From the IMG/VR virus record IMGVR_UViG_3300037840_000222, positions 1 to 61,954 of that record: a stretch of 61,954 nucleotides of DNA; one strand, written 5' to 3'. Each line of letters starts with the position of its first letter. The first letter of the stretch is position 1. The notes under the pieces were generated by a model that had not been told where the DNA came from, searched no databases, and was given only the letters and a program-made list of their open reading frames with translations. The position numbers and the translations under genes are program-made. Shown here in pieces: positions 33,432-40,002 of the stretch. The DNA comes from a virus.

Positions 33432-33592
33432 GAATAAGCCCCTATTTCTTTTTCTACTCTGAAAGCAACGGAAATTTTCTGTCCACATCCTGTACAAGTA
33501 AACTCCCTGCCACTATGAGTATGACCGGTGTTTACAAAATGTGAATGACACCCTTCTGAAGCGTTCTCACAACTTATGTGATAAAAATCCAT
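33428..33592 (-). CDS. Zinc-binding small protein (54 aa)
   Basis: MDFYHISCENASEGCHSHFV, later FTCTGCGQKIS: C-x(6)-C plus C-x-x-C. ATGA overlap with the next gene. Confidence 0.6.
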   Translation of the reverse strand: MDFYHISCENASEGCHSHFVNTGHTHSGREFTCTGCGQKISVAFRVEKEIGAYS

Positions 33593-33633
33593 AGTTGCTT
33601 TAAAATGTTAAGTTACCATAGTTTTCCTTCTCT

Positions 33634-33649
33634 ATTCCATTAATGGAAT
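33634..33649. repeat. Palindrome copy 17
   Basis: Exact. Overlaps the stop of gene 33649-33795. Confidence 0.95.
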
Positions 33650-33795
33650 TATTTATGAAGTTCATTACAGACAGTACAACGAAACCCGCCTGTTTTGTTA
33701 AAAGAGTTACGGGCGAAATTCATCACTCGAAGGAATTTTCCATATTTAAAATCTTGGTATGAATGGGCGCACTTACAGGGTTTAATAGCGGTCAT
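33649..33795 (-). CDS. Zinc-ribbon small protein (48 aa)
   Basis: MTAIKPCKCAHSYQDFKYGK, later FRCTVCNELHK: two C-x-(x)-C knuckles. ATG 33795 overlaps the upstream TGA. Stop fused to a palindrome. Confidence 0.6.
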   Translation of the reverse strand: MTAIKPCKCAHSYQDFKYGKFLRVMNFARNSFNKTGGFRCTVCNELHK

Positions 33796-34040
33796 ACTCC
33801 TAGCTCCTCTGCGGTCAGTTTGGATATTTCTTTCTGTAAACTCTGACTGGTTAAAACGATTTCGCACTCCATCATTGTGATAGCTAAAACTAATACATGG
33901 GATATTTCTCGGATTGACGCCCCTTGGAGAAGATATGAATGAATTGTATTTTTTAAGGCTTTGATGGCTTCAGCTTCCAAGTTTAAAGCTAAATCCGTGT
34001 ATTTATCTCTATTAAAAAGCGAAAGATTTTCTTTTTCCAT
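33792..34040 (-). CDS. Hypothetical helical protein (82 aa)
   Basis: Start at ATG 34040 (MEKENLSLFNRDKYTDLAL), with GAGGTG three bases upstream. Helical and acidic; QGASIREISHVLVLAITMM could be helix-turn-helix-like. Confidence 0.55.
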   Translation of the reverse strand: MEKENLSLFNRDKYTDLALNLEAEAIKALKNTIHSYLLQGASIREISHVLVLAITMMECEIVLTSQSLQKEISKLTAEELGV

Positions 34041-34053
34041 AAGCACCTCATCG

Positions 34054-34076
34054 CGGTACATAGTTTGTATGTACCG
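34054..34076. repeat. Inverted repeat just upstream of gene 33792-34040
   Basis: CGGTACATA and TATGTACCG flank five bases. Lies immediately 5' of the ribosome site, so it may be an operator or an RNA hairpin that governs it. Confidence 0.6.
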
Positions 34077-34086
34077 AGTCAAGCGA

Positions 34087-34455
34087 TTAGAATGAAACTA
34101 ACTCCTTCCTGGGATGAGGTTTTTTAACAATCGGTATTTCGGTTGATAGATTTTCATCCCTACGGGTTTGTTTGGCGGCCACTGTGGCCGCGCCATCAGT
34201 GGTCAGGGTTAATAAATCGGCGTGTATGGACAGAAAAGACAGCACTTTCTGTCCATTTGTAAATAAGAATTTTACTACGTCGGCGGGGATATTGATTGCC
34301 GACCGGATATAACCCCGGATTTGGAAATCGCCATCATAGGAAACCATAAAAGTAGGTTCAGCCGATGGCTTTTTGTTTTTCCATAGAGTTGCTTCAAGCT
34401 CTTTGACATAAGTTTGAAGTTCCTCGGCGGACATTCCAGTTGTATCTTTAAACAT
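34087..34455 (-). CDS. Hypothetical protein (122 aa)
   Basis: MFKDTTGMSAEELQTYVKEL; TTCCTCGGCGG helical start, then beta-rich middle and basic tail (KPHPRKELVSF). TTTAGGAGAAAATATG start region. Confidence 0.6.
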   Translation of the reverse strand: MFKDTTGMSAEELQTYVKELEATLWKNKKPSAEPTFMVSYDGDFQIRGYIRSAINIPADVVKFLFTNGQKVLSFLSIHADLLTLTTDGAATVAAKQTRRDENLSTEIPIVKKPHPRKELVSF

Positions 34456-34467
34456 ATTTTCTCCTAA

Positions 34468-34483
34468 ATTCCATTAATGGAAT
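34468..34483. repeat. Palindrome copy 18
   Basis: Exact. Four bases past the stop of the AUU-start candidate. Confidence 0.95.
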
Positions 34484-34487
34484 AGAT

Positions 34488-34631
34488 TTAATCTCGGTCG
34501 TTTTCGTAAACTCTGCGGGCGTTTCTTTCTAGTGCCTTTTGCCGTTTGGGATTGTTTTCGTCGTAAGAGAAATCTTCCCTAGATTCCTCTTCATATCTTC
34601 TTAATGATTCGTTTACATTACCAAGATTAAT
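34488..34631 (-). CDS. Possible AUU-started protein (47 aa)
   Basis: Open frame INLGNVNESLRRYEEESRED ... RVYENDRD with no ATG/GTG/TTG at its head. The upstream junction TAGGAGAATAGA is the same as at other genes of this phage, but ATT stands where ATG is expected. Highly charged helical protein. Confidence 0.4.
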   Translation of the reverse strand: MNLGNVNESLRRYEEESREDFSYDENNPKRQKALERNARRVYENDRD

Positions 34632-34640
34632 TCTATTCTC

Positions 34641-34946
34641 CTAAATCCCTAATTCTTCGTTTGTTGGTGTAGGCCCAATATGATGTCCTAGATGTATTTT
34701 AGGGGATAGACGATCAGGATTAGCTTCTTCAGATTTCATCTTTCCATACCATCCTATCGTCTCAAGGCATTGTTTCAAATATTCGATACTTGAAGCAGCT
34801 ATACAGGTTTCCAAAACATCGTGCATACTACCACTATCTGCCGTCCCGTCAAGTAGACAAATAAGCCCTCCTATTTGGCGCTGTTGTTTTTCTGTGGATG
34901 TTTGTAGAAATTTTTCTATATAAGATAGAATATGATTCTCTTCCAT
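34641..34946 (-). CDS. Hypothetical protein (101 aa)
   Basis: Start at ATG 34946 (MEENHILSYIEKFLQTS) with AAGGAGTAGAT upstream, overlapping the end of the PP2C gene. Helical. Confidence 0.6.
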   Translation of the reverse strand: MEENHILSYIEKFLQTSTEKQQRQIGGLICLLDGTADSGSMHDVLETCIAASSIEYLKQCLETIGWYGKMKSEEANPDRLSPKIHLGHHIGPTPTNEELGI

Positions 34947-34948
34947 AT

Positions 34949-35650
34949 CTACTCCTTTCTCCACACAATCGCTGTGGCGTTATCTTGTAAACCATTGTTT
35001 TCAGTTATAGTTAGTAAATCTTTAGCTATTGGCGTTCCTTCTCCTGTTAGAGAAGAGATAATTTGTTTACGTACATCATCATTTTGATGGCTAGGATCAA
35101 ACAAGCCATCTGTAGCCACCAATATAATAGCCGGATTGGGGATAGAGTAAATCTCTGGCTCGCTTATAACTACGGGTTGTAATTCCCTATCTCCCAAAGC
35201 CCTACCCATTTGCAGTCCGGGACCAGAGAAATACTTAGAAGCATACCCTCCGTAGACAAAACCACCTCTATCCTCCACAGCTTTGGCTTCTTTCTGGTTT
35301 GTTCTTACATTGTGGTCTGGACTATAGTGGATATCTCCCTTATCATCAATAACAATAACAGGAGAATCGCCTATGATGGCGATATCTGCCTTGTTTTTAC
35401 TCACCAATACTGTGGACAGAGTAGAACCGTCTGTAAACTCGCTTGTTTGATAAGCGAGATTTTTTAAAAAGTTGAAATTTTCCGGAAATATATTCATCAA
35501 TTCGAAATAGTGATGGATATACTCTGAGCACCGGCTACCACCATGCCCATCAGCTACCATCATGATGGCAAATCCAGATATAGACTCGCAGGAGTAATAT
35601 CTGTCTTCCTGATATGGCCTTGGGCCTTGAAGTGTTCCGCTGGTAATCAT
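34949..35650 (-). CDS. PP2C-type protein phosphatase
   Basis: About 233 residues from ATG 35650 (AAAAGG upstream). All PPM/PP2C motifs are present: RPYQEDRYY (E-D), IMMVADGHGGSRCSEY (A-D-G-H-G-G), AIIGDSPVIV (G-D-S), DHNVRT, RALGD, LVATDGLFD (A-T-D-G-L/F), NGLQDNATAIVW (D-N-x-T). A metal-dependent Ser/Thr phosphatase. May counter host kinase-based defence or alter host signalling; a second phosphatase is at 28705. Confidence 0.88.
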   Translation of the reverse strand: MITSGTLQGPRPYQEDRYYSCESISGFAIMMVADGHGGSRCSEYIHHYFELMNIFPENFNFLKNLAYQTSEFTDGSTLSTVLVSKNKADIAIIGDSPVIVIDDKGDIHYSPDHNVRTNQKEAKAVEDRGGFVYGGYASKYFSGPGLQMGRALGDRELQPVVISEPEIYSIPNPAIILVATDGLFDPSHQNDDVRKQIISSLTGEGTPIAKDLLTITENNGLQDNATAIVWRKE

Positions 35651-35660
35651 TGAACAGACC

Positions 35661-35676
35661 TTTTCATTAATGGAAT
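35661..35676. repeat. Palindrome copy 19
   Basis: Variant TTTTCATTAATGGAAT. Abuts the stop of duplicated gene copy 2. Confidence 0.9.
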
Positions 35677-35892
35677 TTAGATTTCTTCTAGCTGGCAAGA
35701 ACGGTGACGACGACTATAAGAGTTTACCAATTCCCATTTGTTATCTTTTAGCTCGTACTTATCTACGTTGTTGGCTCCGCTTCGACCAGATGGGCTATTT
35801 AAGTAGTCTAACGCTTCGATAGAACTGTTGGTTAGATTCGGAGACCCGTATCCTTCGTATTCGTATTCATCGTACATAATAAACAGAATCAC
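35677..35892 (-). CDS. Duplicated hypothetical protein, copy 2 (71 aa)
   Basis: GTG start at 35892 with GAGGAG upstream; VILFIMYDEYEYEGYGSPN ... RRHRSCQLEEI. About 90% identical to 8494-8709 by eye. Stop abuts a palindrome in the same position as in copy 1. Confidence 0.7.
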   Translation of the reverse strand: MILFIMYDEYEYEGYGSPNLTNSSIEALDYLNSPSGRSGANNVDKYELKDNKWELVNSYSRRHRSCQLEEI

Positions 35893-35993
35893 AAAATTCT
35901 CCTCATCCAAACAGATAGGTTTAATATCTGCTTGGTCAAAAGAATTTTCTATTCACCAAGTAGCCGTAGATGGGAATAGTTGAATAGAGTGAC

Positions 35994-36087
35994 AGAACGC
36001 CTAATAGAACAGACTAAAATAAAGCCGGTCTGCTGGCCATATCAGAACAAGGGACATTTATTGATAATCTGTTCAATAAGACGTTCT
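35994..36087. ncRNA. Imperfect hairpin A
   Basis: 35994-36013 pairs with 36068-36087 with about four mismatches in 20; interior includes GCCGGTCTGCTGGC. Tandem to hairpin B. Strand not determined. Confidence 0.4.
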
Positions 36088-36098
36088 AACGATGCAGA

Positions 36099-36180
36099 AG
36101 TGGTTAATGGAGAACAGAATAAGATCGATTTCCCGGTCGCATACAGGCGACCAGCAATATTCTGCTCTCTATTAACCACT
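36099..36180. ncRNA. Long hairpin B
   Basis: 22-nt arms 36099-36120 and 36159-36180 pair with one mismatch and one G-T; inside is GGTCGC-atacag-GCGACC. Looks like a structured RNA or processing site. Strand not determined. Confidence 0.5.
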
Positions 36181-36319
36181 CCCTGCCCTATTTAACGTCC
36201 ATTACCAACTACCGAGTAGGTTTTTACTCTATTCTCCGATTGCTAGACATTACTCTAGATTTCATCCGGGGATGAATAGATTAAAACCCGCCACCAGAAT
36301 CTTAGGCAGCTACTCTGCC

Positions 36320-36335
36320 TTTCCATTAATGGAAT
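36320..36335. repeat. Palindrome copy 20
   Basis: First base T. Overlaps the stop of gene 36335-36499. Confidence 0.95.
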
Positions 36336-36499
36336 TAGTAATGAAACCAAGAATTTGTAACTTCGAGAAATACTTGTTTCTCGCGGCCAGCCTTTTTATT
36401 TTCCATCCACTCCCGGTTAGCTTCGTGATTCCGCTTACTTTTCTTTGGCCCTTTCCATCCACCGCGCTTAGGATGGCGCATTTTCATTGTTCCGTTCAT
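36335..36499 (-). CDS. Small basic protein (54 aa)
   Basis: MNGTMKMRHPKRGGWKGPKK; strongly basic N-terminal half, possibly nucleic-acid binding. AGAGGG upstream of ATG 36499. Stop fused to a palindrome. Confidence 0.6.
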   Translation of the reverse strand: MNGTMKMRHPKRGGWKGPKKSKRNHEANREWMENKKAGREKQVFLEVTNSWFHY

Positions 36500-36501
36500 T
36501 T

Positions 36502-36636
36502 CTACCCTCTCTTCTTCGGCCTCTCCCATTTAAGAGCGGGCTGGCCGTTGGTTAGTTTAAACTCTCCTACTCTTGTTCCACGTAGGAGTCTAGCGTCTCT
36601 TTTTCTTTGGGAAATAGTTTTAAAGATTCGTTTCAT
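36502..36636 (-). CDS. Small basic protein (44 aa)
   Basis: MKRIFKTISQRKRDARLLRG; basic, ends KWERPKKRG. Its TAG lies two bases before the next ATG. Confidence 0.55.
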   Translation of the reverse strand: MKRIFKTISQRKRDARLLRGTRVGEFKLTNGQPALKWERPKKRG

Positions 36637-36646
36637 GAACAGGCTC

Positions 36647-36910
36647 CTATGGTAGTTCGAATACGTGAAAAACTAGACTGCCGCCATCTAAGAAATACGA
36701 ACCAAGATAATCTCTGTCAGCTTCGGGTATTGGATGGCCTGTACCGAAGATTTCAAACTGTCTATCTACCTTCGGAGCTGTCGGGTCAACTTCCACCCAA
36801 AGGCAGGGAATGTTAAATTGTGCGGCGACGTGCAATATAAAGCCGTCTTTCGGGATGGCTATCGTTTGACGGCCCGTAGTTTCTAAAGGAAATTTCCAGA
36901 TTGCTTTCAT
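36647..36910 (-). CDS. DUF7352-like phage protein (87 aa)
   Basis: MKAIWKFPLETTGRQTIAIP, then HVAAQFNIPCLWVEVDP and GTGHPIPEADRDYLGSYF match a widespread small phage protein pattern (K-F-x-L ... I-P-x-G-A/F-x-I-L-x-V ... G-T-G-x-x-I). Function unknown. Confidence 0.7.
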   Translation of the reverse strand: MKAIWKFPLETTGRQTIAIPKDGFILHVAAQFNIPCLWVEVDPTAPKVDRQFEIFGTGHPIPEADRDYLGSYFLDGGSLVFHVFELP

Positions 36911-36925
36911 CGTGTTCCCCTCTCT

Positions 36926-36941
36926 ATTCCATTAATGGAAT
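36926..36941. repeat. Palindrome copy 21
   Basis: Exact. 15 bases upstream of gene 36647-36910. Confidence 0.95.
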
Positions 36942-37059
36942 TAAAACAAAAATAGAACGCCTATAGGGATCGGGGAATAGATTTAGGAAAAAGTGGTATG
37001 TGGCACGAAGCCTTCCACCGGGTTATCTATACGCCGACCCTTAGAGACGTTCTAGTTAG

Positions 37060-37258
37060 GAATAGAACGGCGATATGTGGGTAATAGGTTAGCGTATACT
37101 CTTAAGTAGTAAAGAGGCCCGGCAGGGAAGTTCTCAGTGCAAATCTGAGTGCGCTCCTAACCAATGGCTAAGGTTAGATCAAGAATGCAGATAGACGTTA
37201 GTACTAACGGAACATTGTGAAATCCTGCATCTATTACCCACATATCGCCGTTCTATTC
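37060..37258. ncRNA. Structured element closed by a 28-bp perfect stem
   Basis: 37060-37087 and 37231-37258 are perfect inverted repeats. Between them are CTCAG/CTGAG, CTAACC/GGTTAG, ATGCAG/CTGCAT and CGTTAG-TA-CTAACG hairpins. Predicted as a roughly 200-nt multibranched RNA; orientation unknown. Could also be an origin or packaging structure. Confidence 0.55.
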
Positions 37259-37757
37259 ACAGAATGATGGCGAACAGAGGAATTTTAGCCCTTGCGGAAC
37301 GCACCTCTGTTCACCGGAGCTAGTAGCTCCCTAAGATTCTGGTGACTTAGCAGACCAATAAGCGGCTACCCTCAAGCTCAGACTCTTGTCTAGCTCTCCT
37401 TACGTGGATATGATATGGTCTAACAAGTCCACCCATTCCCTAACGTAACCCTTTGGGACTATGCCCGGTTATGCTTCTTTCCATAAGTACCGCGCTAACC
37501 TATTGAGTGCTGCCGACCGGACCCCGCAAGCGGGATTCGACGGCAAACGCAGTGTACCACAACCGATTTTGCCGAGAGTCCGAAAAATCGCGCAAGTGCT
37601 TTGTTTTCAGCGCGAAAAAAATTCTTGACAGGTTTCGCCGGTCAAAACCGGCGGAGGCGTAAATCGTTGAAAACACGGCACTTAAGTTTTGAAAAGTTTC
37701 GTGAAGATTCGTAAAGCACTGCGCATATAAAGGACGGCACTCGATTTAATTTTTTCC

Positions 37758-37787
37758 TTGACAGAAAAACGGAGACTGTGGTATAAT
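37758..37787 (+). promoter_or_regulatory. Sigma-70 promoter of a leaderless gene
   Basis: TTGACA (37758-37763), 18-bp spacer, TATAAT (37782-37787). The ATG at 37794 is seven bases past the -10, so the transcript should start at or beside the ATG. Confidence 0.75.
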
Positions 37788-37793
37788 TATTGC

Positions 37794-38471
37794 ATGAAAA
37801 TTAAAAAAGAAGTGTTTAAGATCATAAACTATGATGATTTTAAACTATCCTATTATGTTTATGCTTGGATTCGAAATAAAGACTGGTTGTACGTTGGTCT
37901 GTCTAAAAACGTCCATCAGAGAATATTCGACCATAATGTAATCGGAATAGAAGAACCTTTTCAAATAACAGACAAAATTTTATTGTTTAATTGCTCTAGT
38001 AAAGACGAAATGTGTCTATTAGAGAAGCAGTTAATTAGAGAAAATAAACCGAAATACAACAAATACGGATATATTATTAAGGAAAAAATACCTGTACATA
38101 AGCAAAAAAGTAAAGAAAAACTAATTGAAGAACCAATTATTAAAGACAATAGCGTATCATTGAAAACTATAACGAAAGAAACTGCATCAAAAGAAATTAA
38201 TTATTTTGACCCTTTATGGGAGAGCAACAAAAATTTAGTAAAGGAATATTTCCACTTGCAAAAAGTATTACCATTAGTTGATTCTCAAACACATATTATA
38301 ATGGATAATAAGATATCGTCCAAAATAACTAAGCCTCGTATTAAAATATCTTTGGCAGATAAACAGGCAGCCATGCGCGAAAGATATACTCGACAAAAGT
38401 CTGTCCCGATTTTTTCTATTCCTGTCTCTTTGAGCCAGAATGATCAGCCTATAATAAAACCAGCCCCCTAG
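37794..38471 (+). CDS. GIY-YIG nuclease-like protein, AT-rich
   Basis: 225 residues from ATG 37794. YYVYAWIRNKDWLYVGLSKN gives the Y-V-Y ... Y-V-G core, then R-x-x-x-H, and MCLLEKQLIRENKPKYNKYG the conserved E and N-x-x-x. The C-terminal half is Lys-rich and AT-rich, unlike neighbouring genes, suggesting transfer. Opposite in direction to all neighbours, with its own near-consensus promoter and no leader. Confidence 0.75.
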   Translation: MKIKKEVFKIINYDDFKLSYYVYAWIRNKDWLYVGLSKNVHQRIFDHNVIGIEEPFQITDKILLFNCSSKDEMCLLEKQLIRENKPKYNKYGYIIKEKIPVHKQKSKEKLIEEPIIKDNSVSLKTITKETASKEINYFDPLWESNKNLVKEYFHLQKVLPLVDSQTHIIMDNKISSKITKPRIKISLADKQAAMRERYTRQKSVPIFSIPVSLSQNDQPIIKPAP

Positions 38472-38488
38472 ATATACTAAGGGGCTGA
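38450..38488 (-). terminator. Intrinsic terminator, possibly bidirectional
   Basis: CAGCCCC (38461-38467) pairs with GGGGCTG (38481-38487); on the minus strand it is followed by GTTTTATT. Ends the 38512-38892 operon and overlaps the stop of the convergent GIY-YIG gene. Confidence 0.6.
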
Positions 38489-38491
38489 GAA

Positions 38492-38507
38492 ATTCCATTA
38501 ATGGAAT
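38492..38507. repeat. Palindrome copy 22
   Basis: Exact. Between the stop of gene 38512-38745 and the terminator. Confidence 0.95.
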
Positions 38508-38511
38508 AGAG

Positions 38512-38745
38512 TTAGCGACACACTGGATTCTTTGGTGGCCACGGTTCGAACCGCGAGAAGTTTTTCTGTAATGGTGGTTTTTGTTGTTCTTTTAGATAAT
38601 CATTAACTGTTGGCAGAGCATCACGGAAACAATGGCTATGGCGAAGAATAATACAACCATGAGCAACTATCCAACGTTTTCTGGTAATTGAAAAATAGAC
38701 TCTCACTTTCATCCAATCGCCATTACGGGTTTTTACTCTATTCAC
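38512..38745 (-). CDS. Hypothetical basic protein (77 aa)
   Basis: GTG start (VNRVKTRNGDWMKVRVYFSI) with GGAG eight bases upstream, overlapping nothing. Aromatic/basic; His/Cys-containing centre (HGCIILRHSHCF). Confidence 0.6.
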   Translation of the reverse strand: MNRVKTRNGDWMKVRVYFSITRKRWIVAHGCIILRHSHCFRDALPTVNDYLKEQQKPPLQKNFSRFEPWPPKNPVCR

Positions 38746-38892
38746 TCAGCACACTCCTATTCTGATTACCAAGTTGATAAGACACGGTAATGTTGTTAGT
38801 GATCTCTTGATTAATAGACTGAAAACCACCATAGAGATGATAGAGATCTTGTGAAACGGTTTGGATACTTGTTTAAACAGTTTATCTATCAT
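38746..38892 (-). CDS. Small membrane protein (48 aa)
   Basis: MIDKLFKQVSKPFHKISIIS then a hydrophobic helix. Strong AAAGGAGG site four bases upstream of ATG; a TGCCG/CGGCA hairpin precedes it. Confidence 0.6.
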   Translation of the reverse strand: MIDKLFKQVSKPFHKISIISMVVFSLLIKRSLTTLPCLINLVIRIGVC

Positions 38893-38957
38893 CGAACCTC
38901 CTTTGCCGCCTATAGACGGCAGAATCAGAAAATGTCAGTTATAACCGTCATGCAACG

Positions 38958-39100
38958 GCCTAGCTACAGCCTAGCCGTTGTATCGGTTTCGATGCTTTGG
39001 CTAGGCCATAGCCTAGCCGCTGCCTAGCTAAAAGTGTTTTGGCTAGGCCAACAAACTAACCTAACCTTAACTCTACTTACCTTCCCTTACCTTAACTTTA
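38958..39100. repeat. Iteron array 1 (GCCTAGC) with CTTACC tract
   Basis: Six copies of GCCTAGC or its complement at 38958, 38969, 39000, 39011, 39022 and 39042, followed by a tract with repeated CTTACC/CCTTAAC (39057-39100). Candidate replication origin or partition site; compare 44171-44250. Confidence 0.6.
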
Positions 39101-39356
39101 CAGCGCCGGTTAAAAGCGGTAACGGTTTTAACTAGCGGAATCGCTGTCCTTTAAAATCGTCCGCTGCGGATTCGACCCTTTCAGGGAATGAGTCGCATTC
39201 GTGAGCTTTCCGTGCGATTTAAAGCGTTCGGCGTTCGAAATGACCTGGGCTACATACTTTTCCGAGAATCGCTCATATCGAATCGTGGCGACAAAAACTC
39301 ATTTCTTCACCGAACTTCATCGAACTTTACAAACCATGATGGCGCTCTCCTGAGCT

Positions 39357-39372
39357 ATTCCATTAATGGAAT
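39357..39372. repeat. Palindrome copy 23
   Basis: Exact. In non-coding sequence beyond the operon terminator. Confidence 0.95.
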
Positions 39373-39394
39373 AGATTAAGACAACGCCATAAAA

Positions 39395-39431
39395 CAGAAA
39401 AAACCCTAAGAGGCTGGTTTTCCTCTTAGGG
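39395..39431 (-). terminator. Strong intrinsic terminator
   Basis: Minus strand: CCCTAAGAGG, loop AAAACCAG, CCTCTTAGGG, then TTTTTT. Ends the array of small genes that starts near 43.2 kb. Its 5' arm contains the stop of a seven-codon ORF. Confidence 0.85.
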
Positions 39432-39449
39432 TCGTCGCCGCTGTTCCAT
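39426..39449 (-). CDS. Seven-residue leader-like ORF (MEQRRRP)
   Basis: ATG directly follows the GGAGGGTTT of element E4; three consecutive Arg codons CGG CGA CGA, then CCC and TAA inside the terminator's 5' arm. Could sense translation and modulate the terminator. Confidence 0.5.
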   Translation of the reverse strand: MEQRRRP

Positions 39450-39509
39450 AAACCCTCCATAAGCCATCATAGGGAATAGAAAAACCATATGATGGCCTAG
39501 CAAGGTTTA
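39450..39509 (-). promoter_or_regulatory. Stop-hairpin-start element E4
   Basis: RNA sense: TAA in AAACCTTGCTAGG, apical stem CCATCATA/TATGATGG, CTTATGGAGGGTTT then ATG of the seven-codon ORF. Basal AAACCTT pairs with AGGGTTT. Confidence 0.75.
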
Positions 39510-39662
39510 TAGGCTTATTTTTACTCCATGAAAAACTTGAACAGAATACCCTTGTTTTTCATACTCTCTTACGGCATTAGTAGCTACTTCAACATCTCTA
39601 TACCAATCAACACCCTCGCAATCATTTTTACATGTAGCCACTACATAAAATTTCTCTTCCAT
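39507..39662 (-). CDS. Hypothetical protein (51 aa)
   Basis: MEEKFYVVATCKNDCEGVDW; small alpha-beta protein with two Cys (C-x(3)-C). Start follows E5, stop is inside E4. Confidence 0.65.
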   Translation of the reverse strand: MEEKFYVVATCKNDCEGVDWYRDVEVATNAVREYEKQGYSVQVFHGVKISL

Positions 39663-39713
39663 AATCCCTCCACTCGGGGACAGAGATTAGTCTGTCCCCT
39701 GATTGATGGATTA
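39663..39713 (-). promoter_or_regulatory. Stop-hairpin-start element E5 (divergent)
   Basis: RNA sense: TAA in AATCCATCAATCAG, stem GGGGACAG/CTGTCCCC, GAGTGGAGGGATT then ATG. The TGCTAG motif is altered but the basal stem (AATCC with GGATT) is kept. Confidence 0.65.
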
Positions 39714-39944
39714 CTTATACTGACCGCAGGATATCTGAACCTCGTTCTTTGTTTCAGACGTTCCCTTGACCGTTGGGTCGGCGTTTTCATCACAAGTCAC
39801 AATAAAATCTGTTTGGCTCAGTTGATGGATGTGAAAGCGACGGGAAAAACGCTTGTTCTGTGCCTCAACGTGAAGCGAGTACATCAGAAAAAACAGAACC
39901 AAACCCGCGATTGTGATTACTGCCCACGTTCCTGCTTTTTTCAT
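39711..39944 (-). CDS. Membrane-anchored small protein (77 aa)
   Basis: Start at ATG 39944 (MKKAGTWAVITIAGLVLFFL), N-terminal transmembrane/signal anchor, then a beta-rich domain with two Cys (VTCDEN, ISCGQYK) that could form a disulfide in the periplasm. Confidence 0.65.
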   Translation of the reverse strand: MKKAGTWAVITIAGLVLFFLMYSLHVEAQNKRFSRRFHIHQLSQTDFIVTCDENADPTVKGTSETKNEVQISCGQYK

Positions 39945-40002
39945 ATTAAAACCCTCCATAAGAGAACAGACTGGTTTTTTCTGTTCCCCTAGCAAGATTT
40001 TA
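39945..40002 (-). promoter_or_regulatory. Stop-hairpin-start element E6
   Basis: RNA sense: TAA in AAAATCTTGCTAGG, stem GGAACAG/CTGTTCT, CTTATGGAGGGTTTT, AAT, ATG. Basal AAAATCTT pairs with AGGGTTTT. Confidence 0.75.

Larger units (their letters stand above)
35893..36334. other. Non-coding stretch with hairpins
   Basis: No convincing gene. Holds two long imperfect hairpins (35994-36087 and 36099-36180), an inverted motif (36292-36305) and a palindrome copy (36320-36335). Confidence 0.6.
36911..37793. other. Non-coding structured locus
   Basis: No gene over about 880 bp. Contains a palindrome (36926), a 28-bp inverted repeat enclosing nested hairpins (37060-37258), a GAACAGAGG/CCTCTGTTC stem (from about 37274), the hairpin motif at 37315-37344, CCCGC-AA-GCGGG near 37524, and an AT-rich run up to the promoter at 37758. 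Confidence 0.6.
38893..39394. other. Non-coding stretch with iterons
   Basis: Holds the GCCTAGC array and pyrimidine tract (38958-39100), GC-rich short inverted repeats, a palindrome (39357-39372). No gene seen. Confidence 0.55.

Noticed and set aside
36272-36655. Plus-strand ORF of 127 codons
   Set aside because: Lies opposite two small minus genes with good start sites and a palindrome-fused stop; the plus reading has no ribosome site.
38958-39100. CRISPR-like array
   Set aside because: Iterons are only seven bases with irregular, very short spacing; no repeat-spacer structure anywhere in the window.
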